Notes under the pieces: generated by a model
Database searches by the model: none
What the model saw: only the letters and a program-made list of their open reading frames with translations
Told to the model about the DNA's origin: nothing
Made by a program: the position numbers and the translations under genes
NCBI GenBank assembly: GCA_900312665.1
Contig: ONZQ02000008.1
Location: forward strand, 248,001-312,000
Direction of reading: 5' to 3'
Source of the DNA: Cephalotrichum gorgonifer
Lineage: Eukaryota > Ascomycota > Sordariomycetes > Microascales > Microascaceae
Length of the DNA stretch: 64,000 bases
In this document: positions 23,188 to 34,013 of the stretch, in pieces
How the letters are laid out: each line of letters opens with the position of its first letter
Position numbering within the stretch: the first letter of the stretch is position 1

Positions 23188-25653
23188 ATACCATTCTCGA
23201 TCGGCATTAACCCGACGGCTCCAACGATAGTGTAGCAATAGAATGGGACCTAGTCCAGCATTCATTCCACCAGACTGGTGCCCTGTATGGGTTCTTCCTC
23301 TCTCTCTCATCTACTCTCCTCCTTCACTCTGCCCGGCAACAGTTTAACACGCACAAACACACACACCACTGGAAGGATCTAATCAAAGACAAAGAGCCCT
23401 GAGTTGACCTACTCGGCCGAGGGAGGGATGGAGGGGATAGGTCGTCAAGTGTCTCACACGAGCCTCTAATACCTCAAACCCAACGCAGTTACGAGTACCC
23501 CACAAAGCGGAGGAACCTAGTGTCAGTTAAACCCAGTTTGTCTCACCGGCAAAAGTAAACAAGTTTGTAGCAAGACCCTCACTACTCCGTCGGCCACGTT
23601 TTCAGTTCGAACGCGGACGTGTCTGTGGCAACGGGCCTCCTTAAACACCGTGCTTCTTCTGCACTTTGGTTCACCTTGCTCAGTTAGAGACGGGGGGTCC
23701 AGACCACCTTAAAAGTATCCGAGACTTCAACTGGAATGCCAGCCACCTCTGTAGGTCATGTGGGGCTGGTGCTTGTACGTCTGCGTTTAGAAACTGGGGG
23801 AGTGACCCAGTCCCAGAGCTGACACAGGGCCCAACCGCTCGACACCGGCAAGGCGGGCAAGACTGGCTCGGTATTAAAGCCCGTTAAGACAAGCCACTCC
23901 CTCGCTCGTCACCCCTCGGGATCACGTCGCACGAACGCGGGGACCCAGGCAGGAGGGTGAGTGGCAGGTATGGAAGAAAAATATGGAGTACTTCCGTAGC
24001 ACCACCACCCTTCAGCCCGTTTGCGCTAAAGGTCGGTGATCGTCGAAGCCTCCACAAAATAGTGCACCACGTGCAAAGAGAGATGGGTTTCGAGGAGGCC
24101 TCTGTTCGAGTGTTAGTGCAAGTATAGTTACTAACAGGGTTCACGCCCAGACTCGACTTTTTTTCTTGAAACTGCCAAGTGTGGGTCTACTCGAGGCTGG
24201 TTATAATACCACCGCCGGAAGTATGGACAATAAATTGGATCCCTTTCCTATCCTTGACGAGTACTCCTACGTCGGTCAAGTATAAGTGAGGCGAGGCGAC
24301 GGCCTTGATGGAGTTGCTCATCTTGTACGCGCCCGAATTCCCCGTCTGTTTCGTTGATCCGGTGATCCTCCTACGTGCGAGATTTCGTCCAGCGAGCGGC
24401 CTTTCCTTCAGAAACCCAAGAAGAAACACCCAACCGCCAAGTCCCCCATCTCCTTTAATATTAGTGCTCACTCTCGGCATGCCTCGAGCAAAACCCCCCA
24501 GCGACGCCACCCAACCGTTCTTCAGTCAGTCACCTCACCAACCCCAGAAGTATCGAAACATCCATCCATACCCCTCCAACGCTCACCCCAGAATTCCAGG
24601 TGGGAAAGTACAGATACATGATTGGCGCAGAACATATCCTCTCCACCGTTCCCCATCCAGCCCCGCCTGTAGATCTTGACCACCCCAGACCCCTGAAGGG
24701 TACTTGTACAAGCACTCCGTGTTTCAGATTGTGACTCTCTTATTAAAAAATACAACGGGATGAAAAAAAAACCGGTTGCGAGGAGGCAACCGGGAATCCC
24801 TGCAAGGAAGATCTCTGAGGATCCTCAACGGCATTACCACATCATCAAAACGGCGGACACACACATACCGTAAATACATGAAATGGCTAGTTGATATATA
24901 CCCCACCTGTGCAAGGGAAAGAATTGATAGATGTCTAGTGTGAGAAAATGAAAGAAAATAGAACCCCATAATAACCGCCGTTTCCTCGCCCGAGGCATTT
25001 AACACTATGAAATCTCCGTCCGACACCCTGCCTGGTAGGGTACTTCCAACATCCAACTGGTATCCAAGAAATTCGGGTGAAAACGAAGTGGTTCGTTCTT
25101 CCGTAGCGGGAGGGAGCGGCCCTCCATGGCAAGGTGCCGCGCGTGCGGTCGCGTTTGGACGCAAAAAGTGAACGTCTAGGGAGCAAGTAGATCGTAACTG
25201 GGTATATATAGCGCCCGTCCAAGCGACCAAGCGACGTCGACTCGGAGAAGCTAGCGTTGGGGATAGGTCCGCCTGATAGCAAGTTGGTGACCGCTCAACT
25301 CGATTAACCATAGGGTTGCACATTTGCTGAGCATGGCCGTTGGGTCGCATCGGCCTTGGTTCCACGGGCGGTGGATGTTTTGGTCGACGTCTGGCACCGA
25401 GGACGCACCAGGCGCAGGCGCAAGGCGCAGGCAGTCGGATAAACATTGGATACCCGGATCATAAGCCCGATGGTACCGTGGCAAAGAAGACATAGGAAAG
25501 GGGAAACGCCTTTAGGTCATCCGGGGGTATTGCGAACCAGATGACCCGTTTCAGAAATCCATATAACGCCGTGGATGCGATGAGACATACGTCTGCCACG
25601 CATCCCCCAATGTGAAGCCCTCGAGTATCGGATGGGTAGTTTTCGTAACACGA

Positions 25654-26665
25654 TCATGCGTTGGTAACCTAGTCGCATAGTTAGCGGCTGAAAGCTGAAA
25701 AAAAAAGGAATACATCAGTGGCCATGGTAGGAGGGGTGTGCGCGTACGCGAAGAATCCTTCTGGAGTAGTCCTCGTTATCGGCAATGCTGCCGTCTGACA
25801 TCCGTCGTTGAGCCATGATAGGGTCGAGGCGTGTATCGCTGATAGAGAGACTTCCAGCACTGCCAGGGGGCCGATGACCTATGAAGGAGTTGACAGCGGC
25901 ATTGCGGCGGTGCTCTTCCTCGATTTGCTTGTTCCTCTGGCGGCGCATATAGAAGAAAACTCCACCGACTGCCCCGGCTATGGAGAGAACGCCAACCACG
26001 GTCCCAGCCGCAACTGCCGCGATATTTATGGTCCCCGCATCTTTCCTGCCGCTGTCATCCTCTTGGCCAGTTGTTTCTTCTCAATGTTATCATCATGCAA
26101 ACGGTGACGAGAGGAGGAGAGGAGAGAAGGGGTTAATCAAGTACCTGTTGGCTGGGGAGCTGCCGAAGTTTGCGTGGTCGGGGCCGGTGGCTCGTAGAAG
26201 GGCACGTCCACCTCAATACCAGAGTTGAAAACCGAGGCATACGAGCCGCCGTTTACACCACCACCTATGACAGACTGTTAGCGGTGCCATGAGGCGCGTA
26301 GGGCAGGCGGGTGTCGAATACGTACAAGATTCCAGGCCGTATCCCGGGCAGGGAAAGTCGCATTTCGAGTCATCCACGAGAGTATCTTTGGGGGGGTAGG
26401 TCTGCCCAAAATAGCAATGTCCTCCCTTCATGGCAAAAACCTTGGCCTTGACCTTTAACGCCAGGTTCTTGCAGAAACCGCTTGATACCCCCTCAGCTTT
26501 GTACTCCTCGGTATCCTTCAGTTCTCCTAGATCTGAAAAGCAGCCTTGCGAAGTCTCGGCGCCCGTCCTTGGGGTTGTAATGGGCTTCTGTTCGGGGGTG
26601 GCTCGGGGATCGATCGCGGCGGCAAGGATGACCATAGTGGCCAGCAAAAGGGATAGTCGCGTCAT
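25654..26665 (-). CDS. WSC-domain plasma-membrane sensor with short stalk
   Basis: Four exons: 26326-26665, 26145-26264, 25748-26079 and 25654-25668, giving 268 aa. Order: signal peptide (about 1-18); WSC domain from about 41 to 135 with Cys at 42, 65, 84, 102, 106 and 114 (GCFSDLGEL, GGHCYFGQTY, KCDFPCPGYG, ESCGGG joined across intron 1); a short Thr/Pro/acidic linker; one transmembrane helix at about 171-196; then a basic stop (YMRRQRNKQ) and a cytosolic tail. WSC proteins sense wall stress and feed the Rho1/cell-integrity pathway. The last exon is only 15 nt: it replaces a read-through tail by VTNA-stop, restoring the ending SRRILRVTNA that I know from related fungal proteins. The linker is only about 35 residues, far shorter than the long Ser/Thr-rich spring of yeast Wsc1, so sensing may differ. 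Confidence 0.85.
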
Positions 26666-26936
26666 GGTGGGCGGGGTAGAATGTGTTTCGTACGATCGGG
26701 CGGTCCAGTCTGGGCGGGACGAAAGTCGTCGGGATTTGACAGTATCGGAGGCGCAGAGGCTCTGGGCGGGAAAGGGAGTGTCGAGCAAGGAGCGGTATAT
26801 ATCGATTCGTGATCTCAAAACCACGAGAGAGTGGGAGCTTGGTTTATACAAGAAACAGATTCAAATCGCGTATAGGTATTTGTTCGAGGCCGGCTTCGAA
26901 ACGATGCAGTGAATGAATAGCAAAGAAAGCAGAGCG

Positions 26937-27242
26937 TTAGTCTGACGACTCGTCGACTGATACCCGAATCTTAGGGTCGTCCGTAGAGGACTGGCTGTTT
27001 CCGAGACGAAACGGGTTAATGTGCTGTATGCGGTCGTCTCTTTCGCGGCTACGAGACCGATCTCCGGGAATATGGCATTTGATCAAGGTCGAGTGATAGC
27101 CGTGGTCGTTTCGGCAGTGAGGAATACTCTTGTCGAAGCTGACAAGATGCGGGAAGTGTAGTCGTGGCCAGAAGGATGTCGAACGGTTGTGGTGAGCACA
27201 CCCTCGTCTGGATGGAATTGGAGGTGAGAAATGATCGGGCTC
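26937..27242 (-). CDS. possible terminal exon of an unplaced gene
   Basis: On the minus strand a frame of 101 codons without ATG runs from just after a TAG at 27243-27245 to TAA at 26937-26939. That TAG is preceded by a pyrimidine run (TTCTCCTCTTCCTAG), an excellent 3' splice site, so the frame may be a last exon. The encoded part includes FPHLVSFDKSIPHC, a basic RSRSRERDDR block and an acidic end (STDDPKIRVSVDESSD), which looks coding. I could not find its 5' exons or a family. Confidence 0.3.
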   Translation of the reverse strand, partial: EPDHFSPPIPSRRGCAHHNRSTSFWPRLHFPHLVSFDKSIPHCRNDHGYHSTLIKCHIPGDRSRSRERDDRIQHINPFRLGNSQSSTDDPKIRVSVDESSD

Positions 27243-29583
27243 CTAGGAAGAGGAGAATGGACAACAAAAGGAGTGACTTGTGTGGATGGAAAGGAGAATA
27301 ACACTAAGCGGGGGGGGGAAGAGAAGAGGTTTGACCAGAAAGCGAAATTGGGCCGGGTCCTCATGCCAAACCAGACTGGGGTCATCGGCCTCGATACTTG
27401 CCTGGACTGGGTAAAAACGCAGAGGACAGGGGATGCAATGTGGTGTGTGGGTGGGTCTGTCTGTTCCTGGCGCGGGAGGGGAAGGGACGATAACAGTGTG
27501 GACAGGAGAGACACAGGTCGTTATTTGTACAGGTACTAGTAGCTTGGTAGTTAATACAGGTATATCCAGCAGAAGGCCATGTCTGGTCTGAGTACCTGAG
27601 TCGTGAAATTCCGTCCTGAATACCTACTGTGTCACCACCGACAAGGCCAGACGAGTACGAGGATACAATATAGAAGTACTTGTATGAGTACATTGTCAGG
27701 AGAGGAGCGGGTCTGCTAAGCCAATCCGGGATCATATCTACCCAGCCAAGCCAATCAAGTTCCGTTGCAAATTCATAATCAGGGCATCTTATTGGACTTT
27801 GCACTGCCCAGCAGAACTTCCAAGCAAATACTCTGGTATGGGGGCGGAGCAGGTACAACTTGACATTCCCGCCCCTGGAAGTCCTGGTGTACATCCACTG
27901 AACGCCAATGCTGTATACTCTTCCATGTTTCTATAGGCCGTTTATCAAGTCGAGGGATTTAAGGTACTTCACTGCAGGTACCCGTGGTGGCTGCTGGGGC
28001 CGTGCTAGTTGAACGTTTTGGAGGGGCGACGAAATGATCGATGCCGATCCACGTCAATCCTTTCCCTCGCTCATAGGCGTGTTCCTGGTTCTGAGTAACA
28101 GGCGGGTGCACAAACTGCATTTTGTACCTCGGGCGCTTCCATGAGTTTGGGTTGCCAGCGACACATGGAATTCCGTACCTAAAGAAAATTGCCACGGTCG
28201 CAAGGCCAACACAGAGGCTGGTCTTACCGGGCTCTCGTCCCCTCCGAGTACACAATGTTCGAGTACTCATCCTACGTGGGAAGCAAGGATGGAGTTCATC
28301 CCATCTAATTTGAGAGGAATGGATGCAACTGGGAATGAGGATCTGAATGCGCCATTAGAAGTAGTACGAGCAGTCCCTTGTATGCGTCCTTTCACATGGC
28401 ACTTGCCCAGAGTAAGGTACTTTGCCTACTATTGCCTGGTGAGTTGTTCTTGCATCACGTATTGGTACTTGCGCTTTGTGTGCTGAGCCAAGTCCGTAGA
28501 AGATGCGACACGCCAGCTCCACATACCCCCACCTTAATTTCCAGACATCCGGAATAACTCACACGTTATGCTCCATGCATTACTTGTGTATAAAAACGGG
28601 ACAGAAAACAAAACCTCGGGCCGTTGCGAATACCAGTCCGAGGACGACTCATAGTTGTACTCGTACTCGTACTTCTATAAAGGTAGGCTCACGATTCCAA
28701 CAGCCACCCGCTCATACCTCGATACCTAGCGATAATTTATAAACGTGCGTTCTCGTCAGGGCGTTCACATTGGACGGGGCCGTTGCAGAATCAGATGATA
28801 GGAAGCTGGCCTTCAAACCCAAGCACAACATCCTACGCCGAGGCCTGCCTACGACCCTGAACCTACAAGTAGCAGCACAACGGTAAATTTAATATAGACA
28901 CGTCCTGTATCAGTCCTGTCCCCCGCCGTATATTTTCCCGTGTAACCGGGTAAATTTCGCTTTTGCGTTTATCGAGCAGTCGTGGAGGCTCGGGATTCCT
29001 TCCAATTGTATTAACTATTATCGCTCATTGTGGCCCCGAGACGAAGAGCGAGAACACTGCGAGAGCGTTGGGATGGCGGGGATCCTCCACCCCGCAGACG
29101 GGCCAACTTCCCATTGTCGCTCCTTAGGTATGTCCGTCCATCGTTCCATCAGGAATCTCGATCCTTGATCGAAGTGTTTCTATTCTTGCAAACTGGATGC
29201 CAGTATTAGTTACCACTTGGACTAAAATACGGCTTGGATGTATGGATTACAAGTACCCCGTATTGACCCTTGCGATGCGCCCGCCGGTAATAGCTCCTAT
29301 TATATACATGTTCGTATGCATAAACTCAAGACAGGCAGTGCAGGCAGATAACTGGGCGATACGACCCAGATCAGATTCGCCCGTTCCACGATTCGGACAG
29401 GGATCCAAGTTTCTCCGATTAAATTGGATATGTTCATAGTTATTCCTGCGTTCTTCGGGGGTTTCCCGGTTTGCCGTTCGCCGCAATTACTCCGGTACAG
29501 GCCTTGGTCGTCCTCGTACTCTGACGTCGTATTCTCCCTCCATTGTACGCGTCAGTGTCATCTACGAGTAGATGAGTGGTATG

Positions 29584-29607
29584 GAGCACGAGCACGAGCA
29601 CGAGCAC
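29584..29607. repeat. GAGCAC hexamer repeat, four copies
   Basis: Four perfect tandem GAGCAC units in gene-free DNA. Confidence 0.9.
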
Positions 29608-30912
29608 GGGTATGGGCACTGATATCTTGGGTGTGCTCGGAGCAATGCTTGGATAAGATCTTGTCCCGCACTCGTCCGCCCTGCCCCACGACACCCAACA
29701 GGTGAGGCGAGACCGAGCTGACTCCGCGAGGGGTGTGTGCCCCTGACCTGTGCAGAACACGACCATGGAGCGGACACTTGCTCCCCACCTGCTCCACTCT
29801 TTGTGGTAGCCACCCCCTTAGCAGTGAGATTTCAGGCACCATCGGCCGATGTCAACGCGGAAGTGTAGCGGGGCCAACGAAGCCGAACACGCGCTAACAC
29901 CGGCACCAGCGGGGAATATTTCTCTCCTCTTCCCCTCGGGGACGGCCTACTCGTACACTTGGTATCCACATCCAACCCACACTTGCATGAGTACGAGACA
30001 ATAGTTCGGGCTGACAGCAACAAGTGGCGCATTGGGAACCGGGAGCACCGGACACTTTGTGCTGGAAGCTTCTCCCCTTTCTTTGTTTGGGCTTATAAAT
30101 GCATGAGTGCGAGGACTAGTAATCGGGCTTGGGCTGGGGAGCATGTTCGAAATACCAGTGCGGGGACTGTACATGTATTTCTCACCAATCCTTACAGGCA
30201 TCATGAACGAGAAGCGAGAAGTGTAACATGCCTTGGCGATAGTCTATGCCGGGGCACACTGCGAACACTCAATGTTGCTACGAGTACTCGCTATTTAGTC
30301 GAAGTAGCTCTTAGAAGCGAGCGTTCCTTCGAAACTTCTTGAAGATGACGGGCCTCAAAGCCCGAAATACGCGTGGCGCTTTGGCAAGCGCCACGGCGGC
30401 CAATTTTTTCGTTCTAGGTAGTAGTCCTGGAGATGAGCCAAATACGGGGCGGGGGCATGCATGAGTAATCGACTTGTCAGGGACGAGCATGCATTACTCG
30501 AGTATGGTTATCATAGGAAGGAGCTCGGGTTGAATAAGCGCCTAACGTACCTGTAGGCGCCAATATTATAATATTGGAAGCACGCCAAGGCATTTGTGAG
30601 TTTGAAACGGCTGGAGCGACCCAGCCTCAGACCTATCTTCGTCCATGCTTGCTTGCATCGATGTTACATGTAGTCTAGATAAACGCTCAGCGCAGTTGGC
30701 ACAGTGATGACTGTCAAGCGGCGGAGAGAATTGCGCCATCCTAAAAGCGAAAAGAGCTATGTCGAGGTCTTGAGGTCACCACTTGTCGCTAGCTCGACGA
30801 GCTAGCTACTCGTGGATTTATCTTCTCGATATCAATTGCGTCCATCAGTAACGCACGAGTGAAAAAAAAAGTATACCCATATTAAGAAACTGAACAAGCT
30901 TGAATGCGTGGT

Positions 30913-30938
30913 CCTTCCTTCCTTCCTTCCTTCCTTCC
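30913..30938. repeat. CCTT tetramer microsatellite
   Basis: Six and a half tandem CCTT units, pyrimidine-only on the plus strand, in the spacer before the prenylcysteine oxidase gene. Confidence 0.9.
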
Positions 30939-31247
30939 ACCACGGGCGAGGTCAACCTGTAAGACTTGAGGTACAACATTAATCAGCACACTCTGTTCAA
31001 CATTCAACATCCACGCGTGGCGTAAGCAAAGCGAGACCAGAATTGTGCTTGTGCAGTTGCGTGGAACGGTCGGCATCAATTGAGAGACATCCGCCTTCGA
31101 TCTTCCAATCATATTTCGTCCCTCTGCATGCTCTGAGACTCAAGAAAAGAGGAAAGAGGAAAGAAAAGCAAGAATAAGACCCCAAATTCTCCACTAGTAC
31201 ACCGTTGACCGAGGCGGATCAAGCGGAGCACTACGCCTCGAGACACC

Positions 31248-33180
31248 ATGGTCTTACCATCCCGACACCAGGGCCTTACGGCCTTGTCGGTCCTATTGTG
31301 GCTTGCTGGATATAGTGCGGCTGAAAAGTCCCAAGCTGCTGACTCTGGAGTCACGAACATTGCCATCATAGGTTTGTGAGCTGGGTTTTCTGTTACTTCT
31401 CTACCGCCCCGAGGCAGACCAGGCTGCGTCTCACTGCCGAAGGATTGAAGGTGTACCTTTATCATCGACATCACCTCCACTACCTGCCTGAGGAAGAACA
31501 AAAACTCTACGCTAGCTGTTCTAATGCGCGTCGGCCTTCTTCGGTCATGCTAAACTTAATGGGCACGGACTCTCCTCGAGATGCTAATGCTCCTTGCCAG
31601 GTGCTGGTGCCGCTGGATCATCCGCAGCCTACCATCTGCGCCGCTTTGCCAACGAGGACGGAGTACCAGTCAACATCACCATATTCGAGAAGACTCCCCG
31701 CATCGGTGGCCGCACCTTGACCGTCAATGCGCTCGGTAATCCACTGGAGCCGATAGAGCTGGGCGCGTCCATCTTCGTCGAGGTCAACACTATCCTCTAC
31801 TCTGCCGCCAATGAGTTCGGCCTCACACTCGCCGGCACGGGAGATGTCAAGGGGGCGCTCGCCATCTGGGATGGCGAAAACATCAGATACCAGCAAGAGA
31901 GCGGGCCATGGAAGTGGTGGAGTTATACGAAACTTTTTTGGAAGTACGGCCTCGCGCCGTACAAGACGCAGAAGCTGGTCAAGGGAACTATCGACACCTT
32001 CCTACAGATGTACCACCCGCCTCACTTCCCGTTCAAGTCTCTATCGCAGACGGCCGCGGACCTAGAGCTCACGAAACTTACGGGGGTGACGGGTTCCCAA
32101 TTCCTTGACGAGAGTGACGTGAGTATATCATCGATCCCGTGGTTTCCGTAGCTCGAGATTCTGACACCATCTGTTGGCCAGATTGCCTCTCTCTTTGCGC
32201 AGGATATCATCCAGGCCGCTACCAGAGTCAACTACGCTACCAACTTGGCTCATATCCATGGTCTAGAGACGGCCGTGTCCATGGCCCCCGAAGGTGCGGT
32301 ACAGGTGGCCGGGGGCAATTGGCAAATTTTCTCCAACATGGTCAAGCGTAGCTCCGCTGGGTTTTATCCCGAGACGACCGTCACTTCCATTAACCTCCAG
32401 AAGGCTGAGGATGTCGACGTTACGGGCACCAGGTACACGCTTGCTACGCAGAAGACGGACTCCGGCGACCCCGGCGAGGTGTATCCCACCGCCTTCGACA
32501 AGGTGGTGGTGGCGGGGCCGTGGCAGTTCAGCGGCATTGAAGCACCAGAGGACCTCATCCAGCCCTCCATCGACGAGATTCCCTACGTCCAGCTCCACGT
32601 TACTCTCTTCACCTCGCCTTTCAAACTCTCTCCGAGCTTCTTCAACCTCCCAGCCGATACCGTGGCTCCCACGAGCGTGTTGACTACCTTACATGCGGAT
32701 GACAACCCTATGCCAGGCCCCGACGCGGCAGGAAAGGCGGGATTCTTCTCCGTGAGCACTCAAAGAACTGTGACGAACCCCAAGACATCCAGCAAGGAGT
32801 TCTTATACAAGATCTTCTCGCCAGCGGCTGTGGACGCGTTGTTCCTGTCGCGACTGCTCGGGGTTGAGGTCCCCCAGTCAATCACGGGTACGGTGGGCGA
32901 GGGAGACTCCGAGCCCATCTCATGGTATTACCCCCACGTCTTCCACTCCTATCCCATCGAATACCCGCGGGTTACGTTCCAGGATCCGGTCCTGAGGGAC
33001 GGGCTTTACTACACGTCGGGCATCGAGAGCTTTATCTCGACCATGGAAACCAGCGCTTTGATGGGGAAGAATGTTGCCAAGCTTATCGTTGACGATCTTG
33101 CCGGACAGGACTCGGGCGACGGGAAGCAGGAACTTGAAGCGGACGCGTCGCGTTCCACCATGGGAGATGATGAGTTGTAA
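31248..33180 (+). CDS. prenylcysteine oxidase (FAD-dependent), secretory
   Basis: Flavoenzyme that cleaves the thioether of farnesyl- or geranylgeranyl-cysteine released when prenylated proteins are degraded, giving cysteine, an isoprenoid aldehyde and H2O2; it acts in lysosome/vacuole or secretory lumen. Exons 31248-31371, 31601-32118 and 32182-33180 give 546 aa. A signal peptide (about 1-25) precedes the Rossmann motif, which is split by intron 1: IAIIG|AGAAGSSAAYHL (residues 38-53), followed by IFEKTPRIGGRT. The C-terminal block with GLYYTSGIESFISTMETSA and GKNVAKLI is the second flavin-contact region of the Prenylcys_lyase family. Intron 1 uses a weak donor (GTTTGT) and is long for this window (229 nt), but the join is fixed by the dinucleotide-binding motif. 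Family firmly recognised; substrate inferred. Confidence 0.9.
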
Positions 33181-34013
33181 GGAATGACCGTGGACGGCCC
33201 CTGAGGTCCTATGACAGGTTGTGGAATCGGAGCTGAAATCTCGAGCAGGGAGATGGGGACCGGGGTATGCAGGTTAGGGGGGTTGATCCCAGATATCGCC
33301 CCAGTGTTTTGCACTCAGAGGACCTCTTTCCTTTGCCTGTCATTTCAATATGAAACGACTGCTACGTATTGCTTAAGAAAATTGTTGGCTGAGGCTTCCC
33401 TAACCATTTGGTGCCTGGTGGTTAAAGGGTGTGTAGAGCCATTCATGTTTGTCTCCATTATTCTCCATTATGTGCACGTGCCAGTTGGTGTGTAAACCAT
33501 TGTCGCCTTGGGAGAGTGGCTGGTCCTATTGGCCACCCAGCACCAGCTGGTTTCAAGTTTTAAGTGTGGCTGAGTCTCTGTGGCTGGCCACCGCTGTTGC
33601 CACTCCCAAGCCTCCCCTCCCACTGGTCTCTCCTTCCTCTTACTGGAGTGCCTGCCCCTCCTCTGTTTGTTATGACGTCCGGGTTCTTAATATGTTAACT
33701 CACGCTTCCTTCCATCATGTTGACGTGACTTATCTTCTCTCCCTCAACAACAGAGATGTTTGAGACATACTGAGAAATTTGAAAAAAGGCCACTTGCCGT
33801 GCAGCCTGATTTTCTGTTCCCACATCAGTTCTTTTTGTTTCTGCATATTGAGTAGTGGGGCATATCTTTTCCATATTTATATGGGTCGCTAAATCCCCGT
33901 CTCCCAGCAACGTCACCCACCAAACAAGTGCATTCTTTTCACAACGGCAGGAAGCAATCTGTGATCGCGAAGTCGCATCTGACACCTGACCACGAATCGA
34001 GCAAGGAAGGGCC
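33181..34013. other. intergenic spacer
   Basis: 3' UTR of the oxidase and promoter of the VID27 gene. T-rich with several short frames; no gene supported. Confidence 0.5.

Larger units (their letters stand above)
21125..25653. other. 4.5-kb spacer with a possible decayed gene
   Basis: No intact gene can be supported. 22384-23187 contains coding-looking but interrupted frames (listed separately). A 240-codon minus-strand frame at 24724-25446 has no family motif and biased composition, so I do not call it. A GA repeat lies at 23089-23109. Confidence 0.5.
26666..31247. other. 4.6-kb spacer rich in TAC..GTA motifs
   Basis: No intact gene supported. It contains an open terminal-exon-like frame (26937-27242, listed separately), hexamer GAGCAC and tetramer CCTT repeats, and many TACWWGTA and TACTCGTA/TACGAGTA octamers (27677, 28658, 28664, 29248, 30170, 30279, 30665). 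The right end holds the promoter of the prenylcysteine oxidase gene. Confidence 0.5.

Noticed and set aside
24724..25446. 240-codon open frame on the minus strand in gene-free DNA
   Set aside because: Composition is Pro/Arg/Cys-rich without any domain, two overlapping frames of similar quality exist, and no splice-linked exons or start context support it.
27083..27514. 143-codon minus-strand frame overlapping the possible terminal exon
   Set aside because: Only its last third looks coding (HLQFHPDEGVLTTT); its upstream part is low-complexity Ser/Pro and crosses the good splice acceptor. It remains an alternative phase for the same candidate exon.
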